Of a stretch of 64,000 bases of DNA, positions 23,802-33,459 are shown in pieces. The stretch is from Hyaloscypha bicolor E. Lineage: Eukaryota > Ascomycota > Leotiomycetes > Helotiales > Hyaloscyphaceae. The notes under the pieces were generated by a model. It saw nothing but the letters and a program-made list of their open reading frames with translations. It was not told the DNA's origin and did not search any database. The first letter of the stretch is position 1, and each line of letters begins with the position of its first letter. The DNA lies in assembly GCF_002865645.1 (NCBI RefSeq), contig NW_020194589.1:3258847-3322846 (forward strand), written 5' to 3'. Both the position numbers and the translations under genes were made by a program.

Positions 23802-26287
23802 CTACCATTTCTGACCCCCTGTGAAATCGCCTCCAATATCACCATCCCAAGCAGGAAGGTCGCCATCCATTAGAGTCTGCCAGTATGCCCAATCAACAGG
23901 AGTAATCTCGGGCATATTGATGTCAACCTCAGGATTCCAATTCCCCCACTGTTGTTCGATATTGGTGACATTTGTGTTCTGTGGAAGAGGTGCAGGTGGA
24001 GGTGGTTCATTGGCATAGTCCATTATCCGAGGCGTTGAATATGGGTCCTTGTTCTGGATCTCAGCCAGTGGTCGAGGTGGGTCAGGGATGTTCCGCTGCG
24101 AGCGTAACAACGAGATGAACCGAGGGGGGGCCTGATATGAACCCATAGCTTCTTCCCTCATTGCCCATGCTTTCAATGCCAGATTGCCTATTGCAAAATA
24201 TAGACTATTCTTCGTGTCGGTAATCATTTCAGGTCGATTTTCGAACGAGAATTTGATCTGCTGCCATGCCCTTTCTACTAGGTCTCCAGTGGTCCGATAT
24301 CGAAGCTCACTCAGGAGATATATGAAGGCATCGAGCTGGAAATGGGAGGTGATATGCCATAAATATCCTCGAATAGCCTTGGAGGTATACCCGAGAGAGT
24401 CGTATTCCATCTCTTTCAAACTTTCGGTAAATAACATGTCTTTTTCTATCTGTGACATGGTTGCTCCTTTGTCCGGGTACTGGCGAGGGTGATGAGCCAT
24501 TATTCGCATGGTGCAGATGACTGACTTGGCGACGTAAATAACAAGAAGGTGGAGAGGGATAGAGGGATCGCAGTGTTGAACGAACTGCTTTTCAAATTTG
24601 ATCTCGAGCGCATCGATAGCTTTGTCCTTCTCGGCTAACAGTTCTGGGCTTGCGCCGGAGGCAATACCCCAAGAGCCATCCATATTAGTCGTAGTTCTTG
24701 CAGTTCGGAGTGCTTGTGCAGTCTCGTATCTCAGACAACAAAATATCATTTCAGTCGCTCCCTCCTTATCCTGAGGGGGCTCTTTCATAGTGGGGCTCAA
24801 GTCACTGTCACTGATATTCTTGGGTATCTTCGTATCGAATTTTGCCAGCCAGGCAGGGAACCCCGCTCCAGCGAGCTTTGAGGAGTGGCCATCGAGAAAG
24901 ACGATTTGCCACCATGTACGCCGTCGCATCTCAACGTCAAACGGAGATATATCGTGCTTTGAGCCATCACGATGGAGGCCGAGACGTTGAGCAATACGAA
25001 CAGATGTCCCAGTGAGGACCCATAGAGAATGAGCGTCGAAAACGGTTCGAACGCCAAGCTGCACAAATTTGATGTCAGCTACATTCGTGCCATTTATAGA
25101 GGACAAGCATGGGGTTTTTGAAAAGTCAAGGCCATTGCTCTCTACAAACTTCTGTAGGCAACAAAATATTCCGAAACGCGGCCAAAGAGAAGTAATCCAC
25201 TCACCAAAAAGAGTACATAAGCTTGTAGCGTACTGATATTTAGCGATTTCAAAAATCTCGCACTGATCAAAGCCTGTTGTGTCCCATGGGCATATCTGGC
25301 TAATAGAGTGCTCCGCTGCTCGCCAAACATACTCTGGCAATCCTCATTCTGCAACGAAGTCACGGCTAGGAAGTATATACTAAACATCAAGGCTTCAATG
25401 TGTCGGGGGATGTTTCGAACATCTTCGCTTGCATCGAGTATAGTTTGTTGCAATGTTGGAGCGTGGACCATCTTTACCAAGGGGTTCACGTTTACCAGAA
25501 ACGTCTGCCACAGACGGAAAATGTGGACGGGGTTTGGATGCATTGACCTGAGGTCCTTTGAGAATCCGTGTCCGACAAGAAGAGATTCTGGATTGGGAAA
25601 GAGTTCACCGTCATTCGATTCATCCTCGGAAGAGCCTTGGAGAGATTCTTTTGGGTCACCAATCTCGTCCCTCAGATTGTCCCATAAAGTGCTAAGCAAA
25701 TTAGCACGTGATACATGGAACGGATGAAACGAAGTACTTCTCCACGTAATGTGATTTGTCCTTGTCAGCAAATAAAGCCCCTTTCACGGAATTCCTGCTT
25801 CTCGGGGCCATCATTGATATCACGCGGTCCCCACCTGGGAAGAAATCAGAGTGAGGGCCATCACGTCCTGGCTTTTCCAGCTCCTCATCGTCGATCTTGA
25901 TGCCATGAGTCTTCAACAGATGCTCGCATTTGCGAAGTCGACCAGCGAGATCGGTTTCTGCCAGCCTTCTCTTTCTACGCCGTGGCAGGGTTGGAGCACT
26001 CGGGATACACTCCGCACGAGCTTTGATGCAGTTCCCACATTTAGGCTTCTGCTTGTCACATTTGACTTTTCGTTGTTGACATAGGACTATTCAAGGAGTC
26101 AGTTTTACTTTTTGGAATAATTCAGTACGCAGCACTTATTGGAGCGAGCGGCTTCAACGTACCACAGCTCCAGGCACATCTCGATAGGGAAGAATAAACG
26201 AGGTTGCATACCACAGGAGTGACCCCGAGTGATCTTCTCTGTCATTGGCAGGGCCGTATCGGGTGTCCCAGAAGGCGTTGCCAACAT
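23802..26287 (-). CDS. Zn2Cys6 transcription factor with fungal-specific TF domain
   Basis: Exons 26287-26212, 26086-25738, 25691-25205, 25058-23802 (introns 125, 46, 146 bp); 722 aa. The zinc cluster is split by intron 1 and restored as HSCVLCQQRKVKCDKQKPKC with Cys at 25, 28, 35, 42, 45, 52. A coiled-coil-like linker (RKRRLAETDLAGRLRKCEHLL) follows. The middle homology region (Fungal_trans type) includes LWVLTGTSVRIAQRLGLHRDG and FDVEMRRRTWWQIVFLDG. The Pro/acidic C-terminus (PPPPAPLPQN, DWAYWQTLMDGDLPAWDGD) could activate transcription. It is divergent from an MFS pump across 640 bp, so it is a likely local regulator of that pump (inference). Confidence 0.87.
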
Positions 26288-26927
26288 TTTAGACGGAATT
26301 GTAGTCGAGGGCAATGTGAAGTGAGTGATGATGGTGCACGATTCATCCGAGTCGGTTGGTTGTTGTCACGTCTCGGCAATTAGAACTTTCCGAAGACGGA
26401 CCAAGTGTAAAACCACGCTTCACTCTTGGGACAAACAGTCCCTCGACCTGCCGGACTCTCGCAAGGAAGGCTGTAACTTCAACGAGATGGTCAGGGGAGC
26501 ATTGGATGGAGCATAAGAGTCCTCAGGGGTGTTGTCGGCATGGATGAGGGAGATGTCAGACAGAGGACGCAGACGCAGACGCATGTCTGGTGAGGCTCGG
26601 GAGAAAACCTTCGTTTCGGATCCGAGGCAAGCGAAGCAAGCGAGAGTTCGCTCCCCCAACCAATCCCCATCTTCTTCTCCGCCCCAGATCGGCGCTTTCT
26701 GCAAGTCTATCTTCCGATTGCCAGTGACACGCACTGTTCGGAGAATATGGACAACCCCTGGCCTAAATAAAGCGCGGAAAATTGGGAGAAGTCCGGAGCA
26801 AGTATAAACAGTTCTTCAATCCCCCCCATCGATCGATGTTGTCACAGATGGCAAGCAAAAACACTATGTGCTGAGTGAGCCCTTCCAAACCTAACTCCAG
26901 CACATCACACAACACAAACGGGATAGG
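26288..26927. promoter_or_regulatory. Shared divergent promoter, Zn2Cys6 gene / MFS pump
   Basis: A 640 bp gap. It contains an inverted CGG triplet pair CGG-N13-CCG at 26374-26392, a plausible Zn2Cys6 dimer site, and a GACGCA x3 mini-repeat near 26565-26582. A regulator-transporter pair sharing a promoter is common in fungal efflux modules. The binding site is only a motif match. Confidence 0.4.
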
Positions 26928-28837
26928 ATGGAGGCCAGCAACAAAGGACAGTCTGTCACTAGCGACGTGGAGAAGGCCGCTCCCGCTGCAGTCAAAGGTG
27001 ACGACGAAGAGGAAGATGAATATCCTCCCTTTGCCAAAGTGGTGTTTATCATGGCAGCACTCTATCTAGCGATGTTCCTTGTTGCGCTCGTGAGACTCTC
27101 AGCAGTTGAGTCCCGAGCACCAGTTAATCAGGTTAGGATCGAACAATTCTAGGGACGGCCATCCCAAAGATCACCGACGATTTCCATTCTATTGATGACA
27201 TTGGTTGGTATGCAAGCTCATACCTTCTCACGCTCTGTGGGTTTCAACTCATCTATGGTCGATTATATACTTTCTATACCGGCAAATGGATCCTGCTCAG
27301 CACCATCCTTTTGTTCGAAATTGGGGTATGCAATTTCCAGCCCCCTTTTCTTTTTCTTCCCTTGCTGACATCCGAACCAGTCAGCTGTTTGCGGTTCTGC
27401 CCCCAACTCGATAGCTTTCATCATGGGGCGGGTTATTTGTAAGAACCCTGATAGACCTCTCTATGTTCGAGGCTGACTTCGTTACTAGCTGGTCTGGGGG
27501 CTGCTGGCATCTTCAGCGGTTGCATCAACATCATGGTCATCACCATACCCCTCCATAAGCGACCCATGTACCAGGGCATCTTTGGAGCCGTGTTTGGACT
27601 TGCTTCTATCTGCGGACCCCTAGTAGGCGGCGTATTTACCACCAAAGTCAGCTGGAGATGGTGCTTCTACATAAATCTTCCCATCGGAGCTATCGTTGTG
27701 GCCATCATCCTCTTCATCCTCAAAACGCCGCCCAAAAAGAACGAACTTACGCTTCGAGAACAATTCATCAAGCTCGATCCCATCGGTACTGTCTTCTTCC
27801 TCCCCGGGATCATTTCTCTACTTCTGGCGCTGCAATGGGGCGGAACAACATATGCTTGGTCCAACTGGAGAATTCCATTCCTATTCGTAGTGGCTGGCAT
27901 CCTTCTCGGGATCTTTATCTTCGTTCAATTCAAAATGGGGGACAACGCCACAGTCCCGATCCGCATCATCAAGCAACGTAGTATTGCTTCTGGTGCTTAC
28001 TTCTCAGCCTGCCTTCCTGGATCCATGATGCTGGTTCTCTACTTCCTGCCTCAATGGTTTCAAGCCGTCAAGGGAGTTTCCGCCATACATTCTGGTATCT
28101 CCACACTGCCAATCGTCATGTCGCTAGTTGTCTCTAGCGCTCTTGCAGGATTCATCACCGTCAAAACCGGATACTACGTCTCCCAACTCATCGCATGCAC
28201 AGTCATCTTATCCATTGGCGCCGGTCTCCTAACAACTCTAAAAGTCGATACAAACCACTCCCTCTGGATCGCCTACGAATTCATCTACGGTTTTGGCCTT
28301 GGTTTCGGTATGCAGCAAGCAGGAATGGCAGCGCAAACCTGTCTCCCGAAGCAGGATGTTATGACAGGTGTTGCACTCATGTTCTTCATGCAAGGTTTGG
28401 GCGGAGCGTTTTTCGTACCCATCGGACAAGTCGTCTTCACACAGAGCTTGGTCAAGAAGCTCGGCTCTGTCGCTGATATCTCTCCTTCCATGATTCTACA
28501 CAGTGGCGCTACGGAAATCCGTCATATCGTGCCTCCTCAAGATTTGGACAAGGTGCTGTTGGCGTATAATGGTGCCTTGTCGGATACACTCAAGGTTGGT
28601 GCGGCCCTTGCGGCTATCACGATTGTGGCGGGACTCACGATGGAGTGGAAGAGTGTTAAAGAGCCGAAGAAGGGCGAAGCCGTTTCTCCGAAGCCAGAGG
28701 AGAAGGTGGGGAATGTCCCTACCGACACTGAGAACGCCGAAACTGACCCCAGTCCACCACAAACACCTGAGCCGTTGGTACCGGAGAAAGTAGGAGTACA
28801 GCCGAATACGCGAGAGGATGGCAAGGGAAATGAATGA
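26928..28837 (+). CDS. MFS drug efflux pump, 14-helix (DHA2/DHA14) type
   Basis: Exons 26928-27089, 27137-27325, 27381-27438, 27489-28837 (introns 47, 55, 50 bp); 585 aa. These proton-coupled pumps export toxins or secondary metabolites across the plasma membrane. The first helix leads into the restored [16 protein letters not shown] motif. Other family landmarks are [28 protein letters not shown], the antiporter motif C region [12 protein letters not shown] and [14 protein letters not shown], with about 14 hydrophobic segments in all. An acidic N-terminus and a Pro/Glu-rich tail ([15 protein letters not shown]) are cytosolic. The neighbouring divergent Zn2Cys6 gene probably controls it. The substrate cannot be read from sequence, and no biosynthetic enzymes flank it. 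Confidence 0.92.
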
Positions 28838-29313
28838 TACCCCTCAAGTGGATGTGTATGTTTTGCTCCTCGCTCTGGCATGGATATTAAGTTTCCGGAG
28901 TTTTGGCTCCCAGCATTAGATTTGCTTGTTGAGCGACCTGCGTTGTGTTGATAGATACTCCTGTATGTAATGGATGTTGAGGATTAACACAAAATACTCG
29001 TCTCAAAATGGCTCGAGTACAGACTTCAGCCGAGGTGGCTTTACTCAGGCGGGTTATCTCCCAACATTCACACTTAACCTCGCTCAAAACCCTCTACCCC
29101 TTGGCCGCAAACTAGCGATTAAAGATTACCTGTCTAGTTCATCCCCATACTCTTTGTGAATCACATATTCCCGAATTGGGCGTAAATCCCCTCTATGACG
29201 CCCCGTCGAGTCCCTCGTCTCGACCCGACATGCACTCGCTCACTTCAACTTCGATTCTCCACCATAACCACCACAGCATTCCAACAAAACTAGCAACCAA
29301 ACACGAAAACAAG
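28838..29313. other. Intergenic region
   Basis: The 3' side of the MFS gene and the promoter side of the small Cys gene at 29314. CA/CT-rich near the end (caccacagcattccaacaaa), like a fungal leader. No gene seen. Confidence 0.4.
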
Positions 29314-29560
29314 ATGTGCAAGTACTTCCTGCACGTCCCACCTTGCAGAAAGCACTGTACCTCTCTCACCATGTTGGAAGCAACGCTACCATTCACTTTT
29401 CGTGCAGTCTTTTCTGTTTAAAGGGACTAAGAAGAAGATGGGAGGAGAGCATAAGAAAGAAGTTATAAGGTTTGTGAGTGAGGGGATTTGTGATATTTGC
29501 AGATGCTGAGCCCGAAATCAAAGGATGGTGGAAGCGAAAGGGGAGGTTAACACCGCACAT
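29314..29560 (+). pseudogene. MCxY-family Cys-rich protein, frameshifted copy
   Basis: Begins MCKYFLHVPPCRKHC in the same ATG context (aaaacaagATGTGC) as the family members at 34894, 35796 and 37736, then runs to a stop at 29419-29421. From about 29366 a different frame (+1) looks coding: SPCWKQRYHSLFVQSFLFKG, then KGTKKKMGGEHKKEVIRF, then SEGICDIC, ending at TGA (29508-29510). A further frame stretch ARNQRMVEAKGEV follows to about 29560. The CDIC pair corresponds to CEFC, CPFH and CDWH in the other members. I read it as a decayed full-length paralog; an unusual splice is possible. The intact ORF alone would give 35 residues. Confidence 0.45.
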
Positions 29561-29776
29561 TAAAGGAGTTCGTAGGGCCAAGGTATATGAACGGGAGATG
29601 ACTACGAGTCGTTGGAAGTACGATCACAATATTCTATTCAAGTCAGCGAGATGTAGTGAAGTGATTGATGACATCGATCGATCGCAAGCTCGGGGGTTGG
29701 ATGTCCGAACAGGGCCTCCTTCATACTCTAAGAAATTCAAATTTCCCGACTGCCATACTTGAATTCATTGCATCAA

Positions 29777-30298
29777 TCACTGACAGCAAGCAGCTTTCTC
29801 CTTCTCCCCCTTCCTTGCGCGCACAATCCCCTCCATATATGGCCCTACCCCTGTCTCCCTCTGAACAATCTCCACAATATGACTCCGACAGCTATAATTC
29901 TTCAACCCTTGAATCAATCCTTCGTTATCAAACGTCACCACGGCCGTCTCGTAAAACGGATCCAGGCTCTCTCCAAGTACATGCAGCTTATTCTTCGACT
30001 CCGAGAACACAGTGCTGGATCCATCGGCCGAAGTGGACACAGAGCGAGAGAGAATACGTCGTTCTGCGACGTGGTACTGCGCCAGGATCTCTTTGAGCTC
30101 GTCGATGGTGGCTTGTCGGCCAACACTGGGGGTTTCGAACTCGCGCATGCTCCTGAGGTAGGTGATGCAGTTTTCGCTGAATAGTGCGCCAAAGGCTGCC
30201 AACTCTTCGGGCGTTGAGGTGGATTTTAGGCTATCGATTGTATGGTAGAGAGCGTCCAGTTTGGCGTAAACAGCGTCCTCGTTTTTAAGTGCTGCCAT
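29777..30298 (-). CDS. NTF2/SnoaL-like small protein
   Basis: 173 aa from the ATG at 30298 (upstream in-frame codons lack an ATG). The pattern helix-helix then YHTIDSLKSTSTPEELAAFG, FSENCITYLRSMREFE, VGRQATIDELKEILAQY and ALDPFYETAVVTF-like strands fits the cone-shaped NTF2-like fold used by many fungal SnoaL-type proteins. The C-terminus KGEKEKAACCQ has a terminal CC-x pair that might be lipidated (speculative). The catalytic role is unknown. It is single-exon and lies between the decayed MCxY gene and the transposon. Confidence 0.7.
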   Translation of the reverse strand: MAALKNEDAVYAKLDALYHTIDSLKSTSTPEELAAFGALFSENCITYLRSMREFETPSVGRQATIDELKEILAQYHVAERRILSRSVSTSADGSSTVFSESKNKLHVLGESLDPFYETAVVTFDNEGLIQGLKNYSCRSHIVEIVQRETGVGPYMEGIVRARKGEKEKAACCQ

Positions 30299-30539
30299 GA
30301 TGGAATTGTGCAAGTGTTCACGAGCCGGAAAGTGGGAAAATGGCAATTAATCAAGGTTGGGTTTAATTTCAGGTCGATGGATGATGGGTGTGAAGGTTGA
30401 GGATATGGGGTTTGAAGAAGAGCGGATTATACCGTTATATAGTAAGAGGAAATGGTCGGAACGGAATTATAATCTATAAAGTTTTGTGGCGTTGTGACAG
30501 GGAGGTAAGCAATTTGAAAGGGGGTTGGTCAGCAGGATG

Positions 30540-30729
30540 TGTTCACGCCCGTTCGTCAATACGAGCGGTTTACCAATCGGGCGCTACGATTGGTCAATCG
30601 GCCTTCCGATTAATCAATCGTAGCTCCCATTGATCAATAGGAAATGGAATACGATTCGCAAGCCACAGTAGGTCCCGATTAATCAATAAGGAGGCCGATT
30701 GATCAATCGGCTAATATTGAGGTCTCGGG
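30540..30729. repeat. Left terminal inverted repeat with palindrome array
   Basis: 190 bp, near-identical to the reverse complement of 33246-33455 (one G/A difference in the first ~170 bp). It holds five copies of an approximately 14 bp palindrome (CGATTRRTCAATCG type) at 30587-30600, 30607-30620, 30628-30640, 30676-30688 and 30696-30709, likely transposase-binding sites (inference). One palindrome fewer than the right repeat. Confidence 0.8.
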
Positions 30730-31239
30730 AATAGCAAAAGCTTTACTATACATGCCTCCTACTACGTCTAGGCGCTCCTATAGCTACCCTAGCCCTTTTT
30801 GGTACCCTCCCCTCCACTTAATCACCTGATTCTCCTCCTTCTCTAGCTCCATTCTCACGTGCTTGCTTTTCAGCTACTCTCTTCTTTGCTCTCTCAGATA
30901 CTCTTCCAGCCTTCTAAACTAATATAATTGAACCACGATTATTCTCCTTTACTACCGCTTTAGAGAGGGTGATTTTATCCCTCTTGTGGGTTGCACCAGT
31001 AGTAGGTAAATCAGGATAAGTTAATTGGGAGGTGATTTTATTAAGGACACTATACGGCCAGAGAGTAGTAAGCTCGCCATACTTAGTAGCTAAGCGGTAG
31101 CCCTATTTTAATTAGCTTTTATTAAAAGTAAGGCTTATAAACTACATACCTTTAGAGTCTTTTCCAGAACTCTTACTGGAATTCTAGCCATTTCCGTACC
31201 GAATCTGTATTGCTTTGGGATCTGGAGGGTTACAATCTC

Positions 31240-32940
31240 TTAAATATCATATTCAAGAGCTTTGGAATTCGCTCTCTTTACTATATTTTCCTTCTGTTTT
31301 CTCATATGCTCCGCAACCCTCCTAGTTAGCTCAGATAAAATCATCTCCTTAGCTACTTCCTCCTGTTCTGCTTCCTTATCTACGAAAAAGCTATCCTCTC
31401 TATCCTCTCCATTCTCTCCATCCTCTCCATTCTCTCCATTCTCTCCATTCTCTCCATTCTCTCCATTCTCTCTATCCTCTCTATCCTCTCCAGAAGCGCT
31501 ACTCTCAGTAGTACCTTCTATAGGCCCTATAGCCCCTAGGGCCACACGTGCGCGGCAAGCACTCTTCTTATAGTCTAGGAAATCAGTAGGTGGCTTTCGT
31601 CCAAACCAGACCTCGTATAGTATATTTCCCTTAGGAAGAGCTGGTATAGCTGTGGTATTAATTACCTATGTGATTAAAGGAAGTAACTATATCCACGATT
31701 AGATACTAGTATCCGCTCGTACGGCCCGTAGTCGTTTTTTGAAGATTCGATTAGCCACTTTAATAGAGCCCTGAGATTGAGGATAATAAGCTCGTCCGCG
31801 AATAATCTTTATTCCTCTCTTCTTGCAAATCTTAATTACTTTTCCCTTAAACTCACCCCTATTATTACAGGCTAAAATGGAAATATACCCATTATTATTT
31901 AGCCATTTGATAAGCTCGTCCGTAGCTTCGTCCGTAGTCTTAGCCTTAAGCCCACGGATCTATACGAACTTGGAAAAGTGGCATTTTAATTACCAGATCC
32001 ACGTATATTCTCCGTCCCGATTATACTATAATAGTATTAGTAATAGTAATACTATAGTATTAATAAAGTATGAATAAAAAGGTTCGGAATTTACGAAAAT
32101 CGCAGGAATCGCGAAAATCGCAGGAAAAGCTTAAAAATGTACGAAACGTACGAAATGCAGAAAATGCAGGAAATACAGGAATATAGGGGTAAATCACATG
32201 ACTTAAGGGATACTTATACGAAAATCCATTAAATCCAGAACCATATGCTTGCCAGGATAATGAGATTGGATAGGTGTAATCCCCTTAGGATTCTTCTGAG
32301 CCTTTTCCTTATTACAGTGAGTATAGCGGGCACTTATCCAAGCGTGGTCGTTACGGGATAGGCCATGCCAAATACGTCTTATATACTCAAATATAGTATT
32401 AAAGGCTATTATATAGGTTATTAGTATAAAAATTAGTAAATTCAAGGAATACTTACCTGTATATATCAATTTCTCATGAATAGTAGTCAAAACCTCAAAG
32501 GCATTATTATAGCAAAGGGTATACCGGGCTGGAATAATCTCATCGCGGCAAGTATCGTGGTATTCCTTATAATATACCTGATTATCCTGAAGCTCGTATA
32601 ATTGGGATTCGTATTTAATATTAGCCTGGTAGCGCTTCTCTGCTTTTGTTCCACTAGGGAGTAAAGCATCAGGATTTTGCAACCACCATCTAATATCTAT
32701 ATGCTTCCTAGTAGTAAGAATTTTCCTACTACCGCCCTTAGCAAGCCTTTAATCCCATATAGCTTCGTCTTTAGCGGACTAATTATTAGTAGGGTCTTTA
32801 GTAATAGGGGAGGGCAAAAACTGAGTACCAGAGGAACGTACTCCTAGTATAGTAATATTAAAATATTGCTCTGCTCGGCTATAGATACGTTAACGAGGTA
32901 TACGTAGGGCTGGAGATGAACGAAGGGTTGAAAGAGACAT
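31240..32940 (-). pseudogene. Integrase-type transposase, inactivated by RIP-like transitions
   Basis: Starts at ATG 32940 (MSLSTLRSSPALRIPR) and meets TAA, TAG and TAA within about 70 codons. An intron is visible at 32456-32406 (GTAAGT...CTAATAAC...TAG), and a second probable intron follows the first catalytic-type Asp (LDLMDF), ending near 32050. The H2C2-like segment (IWHGLSRNDHAWISARYTHC) and core segments (FSKFV, AYYPQSQGS) are recognisable. The second catalytic Asp position reads Asn (ACNNRGEF) and the Glu position reads Lys (GSIKVAN), both G-to-A changes on the coding strand, with several TAG/TAA codons where Trp or Gln is expected. The C-terminus has GENGEN repeats and a charged helix. 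Confidence 0.75.
31393..31491. repeat. 9 bp minisatellite (TCTCCATTC, about 10 copies)
   Basis: Imperfect tandem 9-mers with CTATC/CATCC variants. On the minus strand they encode Gly-Glu-Asn/Asp triplets (GENGENGENG, GEDGEN) in the C-terminal part of the dead transposase. The multiple-of-three unit preserves frame. Confidence 0.8.
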
Positions 32941-33245
32941 ATTAGAAGTAAGGTAATTGATTGGGAGATATATAGAATCAGTAATTGTACTTGGAAAGTA
33001 GGTACTTATACTGTGAACTATGTACTATAAACTGTGTCTAGTAGTAAAAAGGGAGCAGAGGCCCTATATATATCTAGAAGCTCTGGAGAAGTGTCTTTAC
33101 CCCTATTACATACTGAGAACTAAAGGGTTTCAGCCATTAGTCTTAAGGATATATTATTACATACTGAGAACTAAAGGGTTTTAGCCATTAGTCTTGAGGA
33201 TATATTATTATATACTGAGAACTAAAGGGTTTTAGCCTCCTCAGC

Positions 33246-33455
33246 CCCGAAACCCCAATATTACCCGATTAATCAATCGGCCATTCGATTGATCAATCGG
33301 CCCCCTTATTGATTAATCGGGACCTACTGTGGCTTGCGAATCGTATTCCATTTCCTATTGATCAATGGGAGCTACGATTGATTAATCGGAAGGCCGATTG
33401 ACCAATCGTAGCGCCCGATTGGTAAACCGCTCGTATTGACGAACGGGCGTGAACA
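33246..33455. repeat. Right terminal inverted repeat
   Basis: 210 bp, inverted match of 30540-30729 with one additional CGATTGATTAATCGG-type palindrome unit. Homology continues inward into AATATTGGGGTTTCGGGG-like sequence. It ends at ...GGGCGTGAACA, followed by the GATG duplication. Confidence 0.8.
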
Positions 33456-33459
33456 GATG

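Larger units (their letters stand above)
30540..33455 (-). mobile_element. Ginger-like DNA transposon (2916 bp), complete ends, dead
   Basis: Both ends read TGTTCACGCCCGTTCGTCAA inward in inverted orientation, and the flanks carry the same 4 bp, GATG (30536-30539 and 33456-33459), as a target duplication. The inverted repeats are about 190-210 bp. The single internal gene on the minus strand resembles the integrase of gypsy retroelements (zinc-binding H2C2-like part, then DDE core). Ends beginning TGT, 4 bp duplications and a gypsy-type integrase are the established hallmarks of Ginger elements. There is no reverse transcriptase or LTR. The interior is AT-rich. Confidence 0.75.

Noticed and set aside
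31300..33240. Element as an LTR retrotransposon
   Set aside because: Ends are inverted, not direct; no reverse transcriptase, protease or gag-like frame is present.
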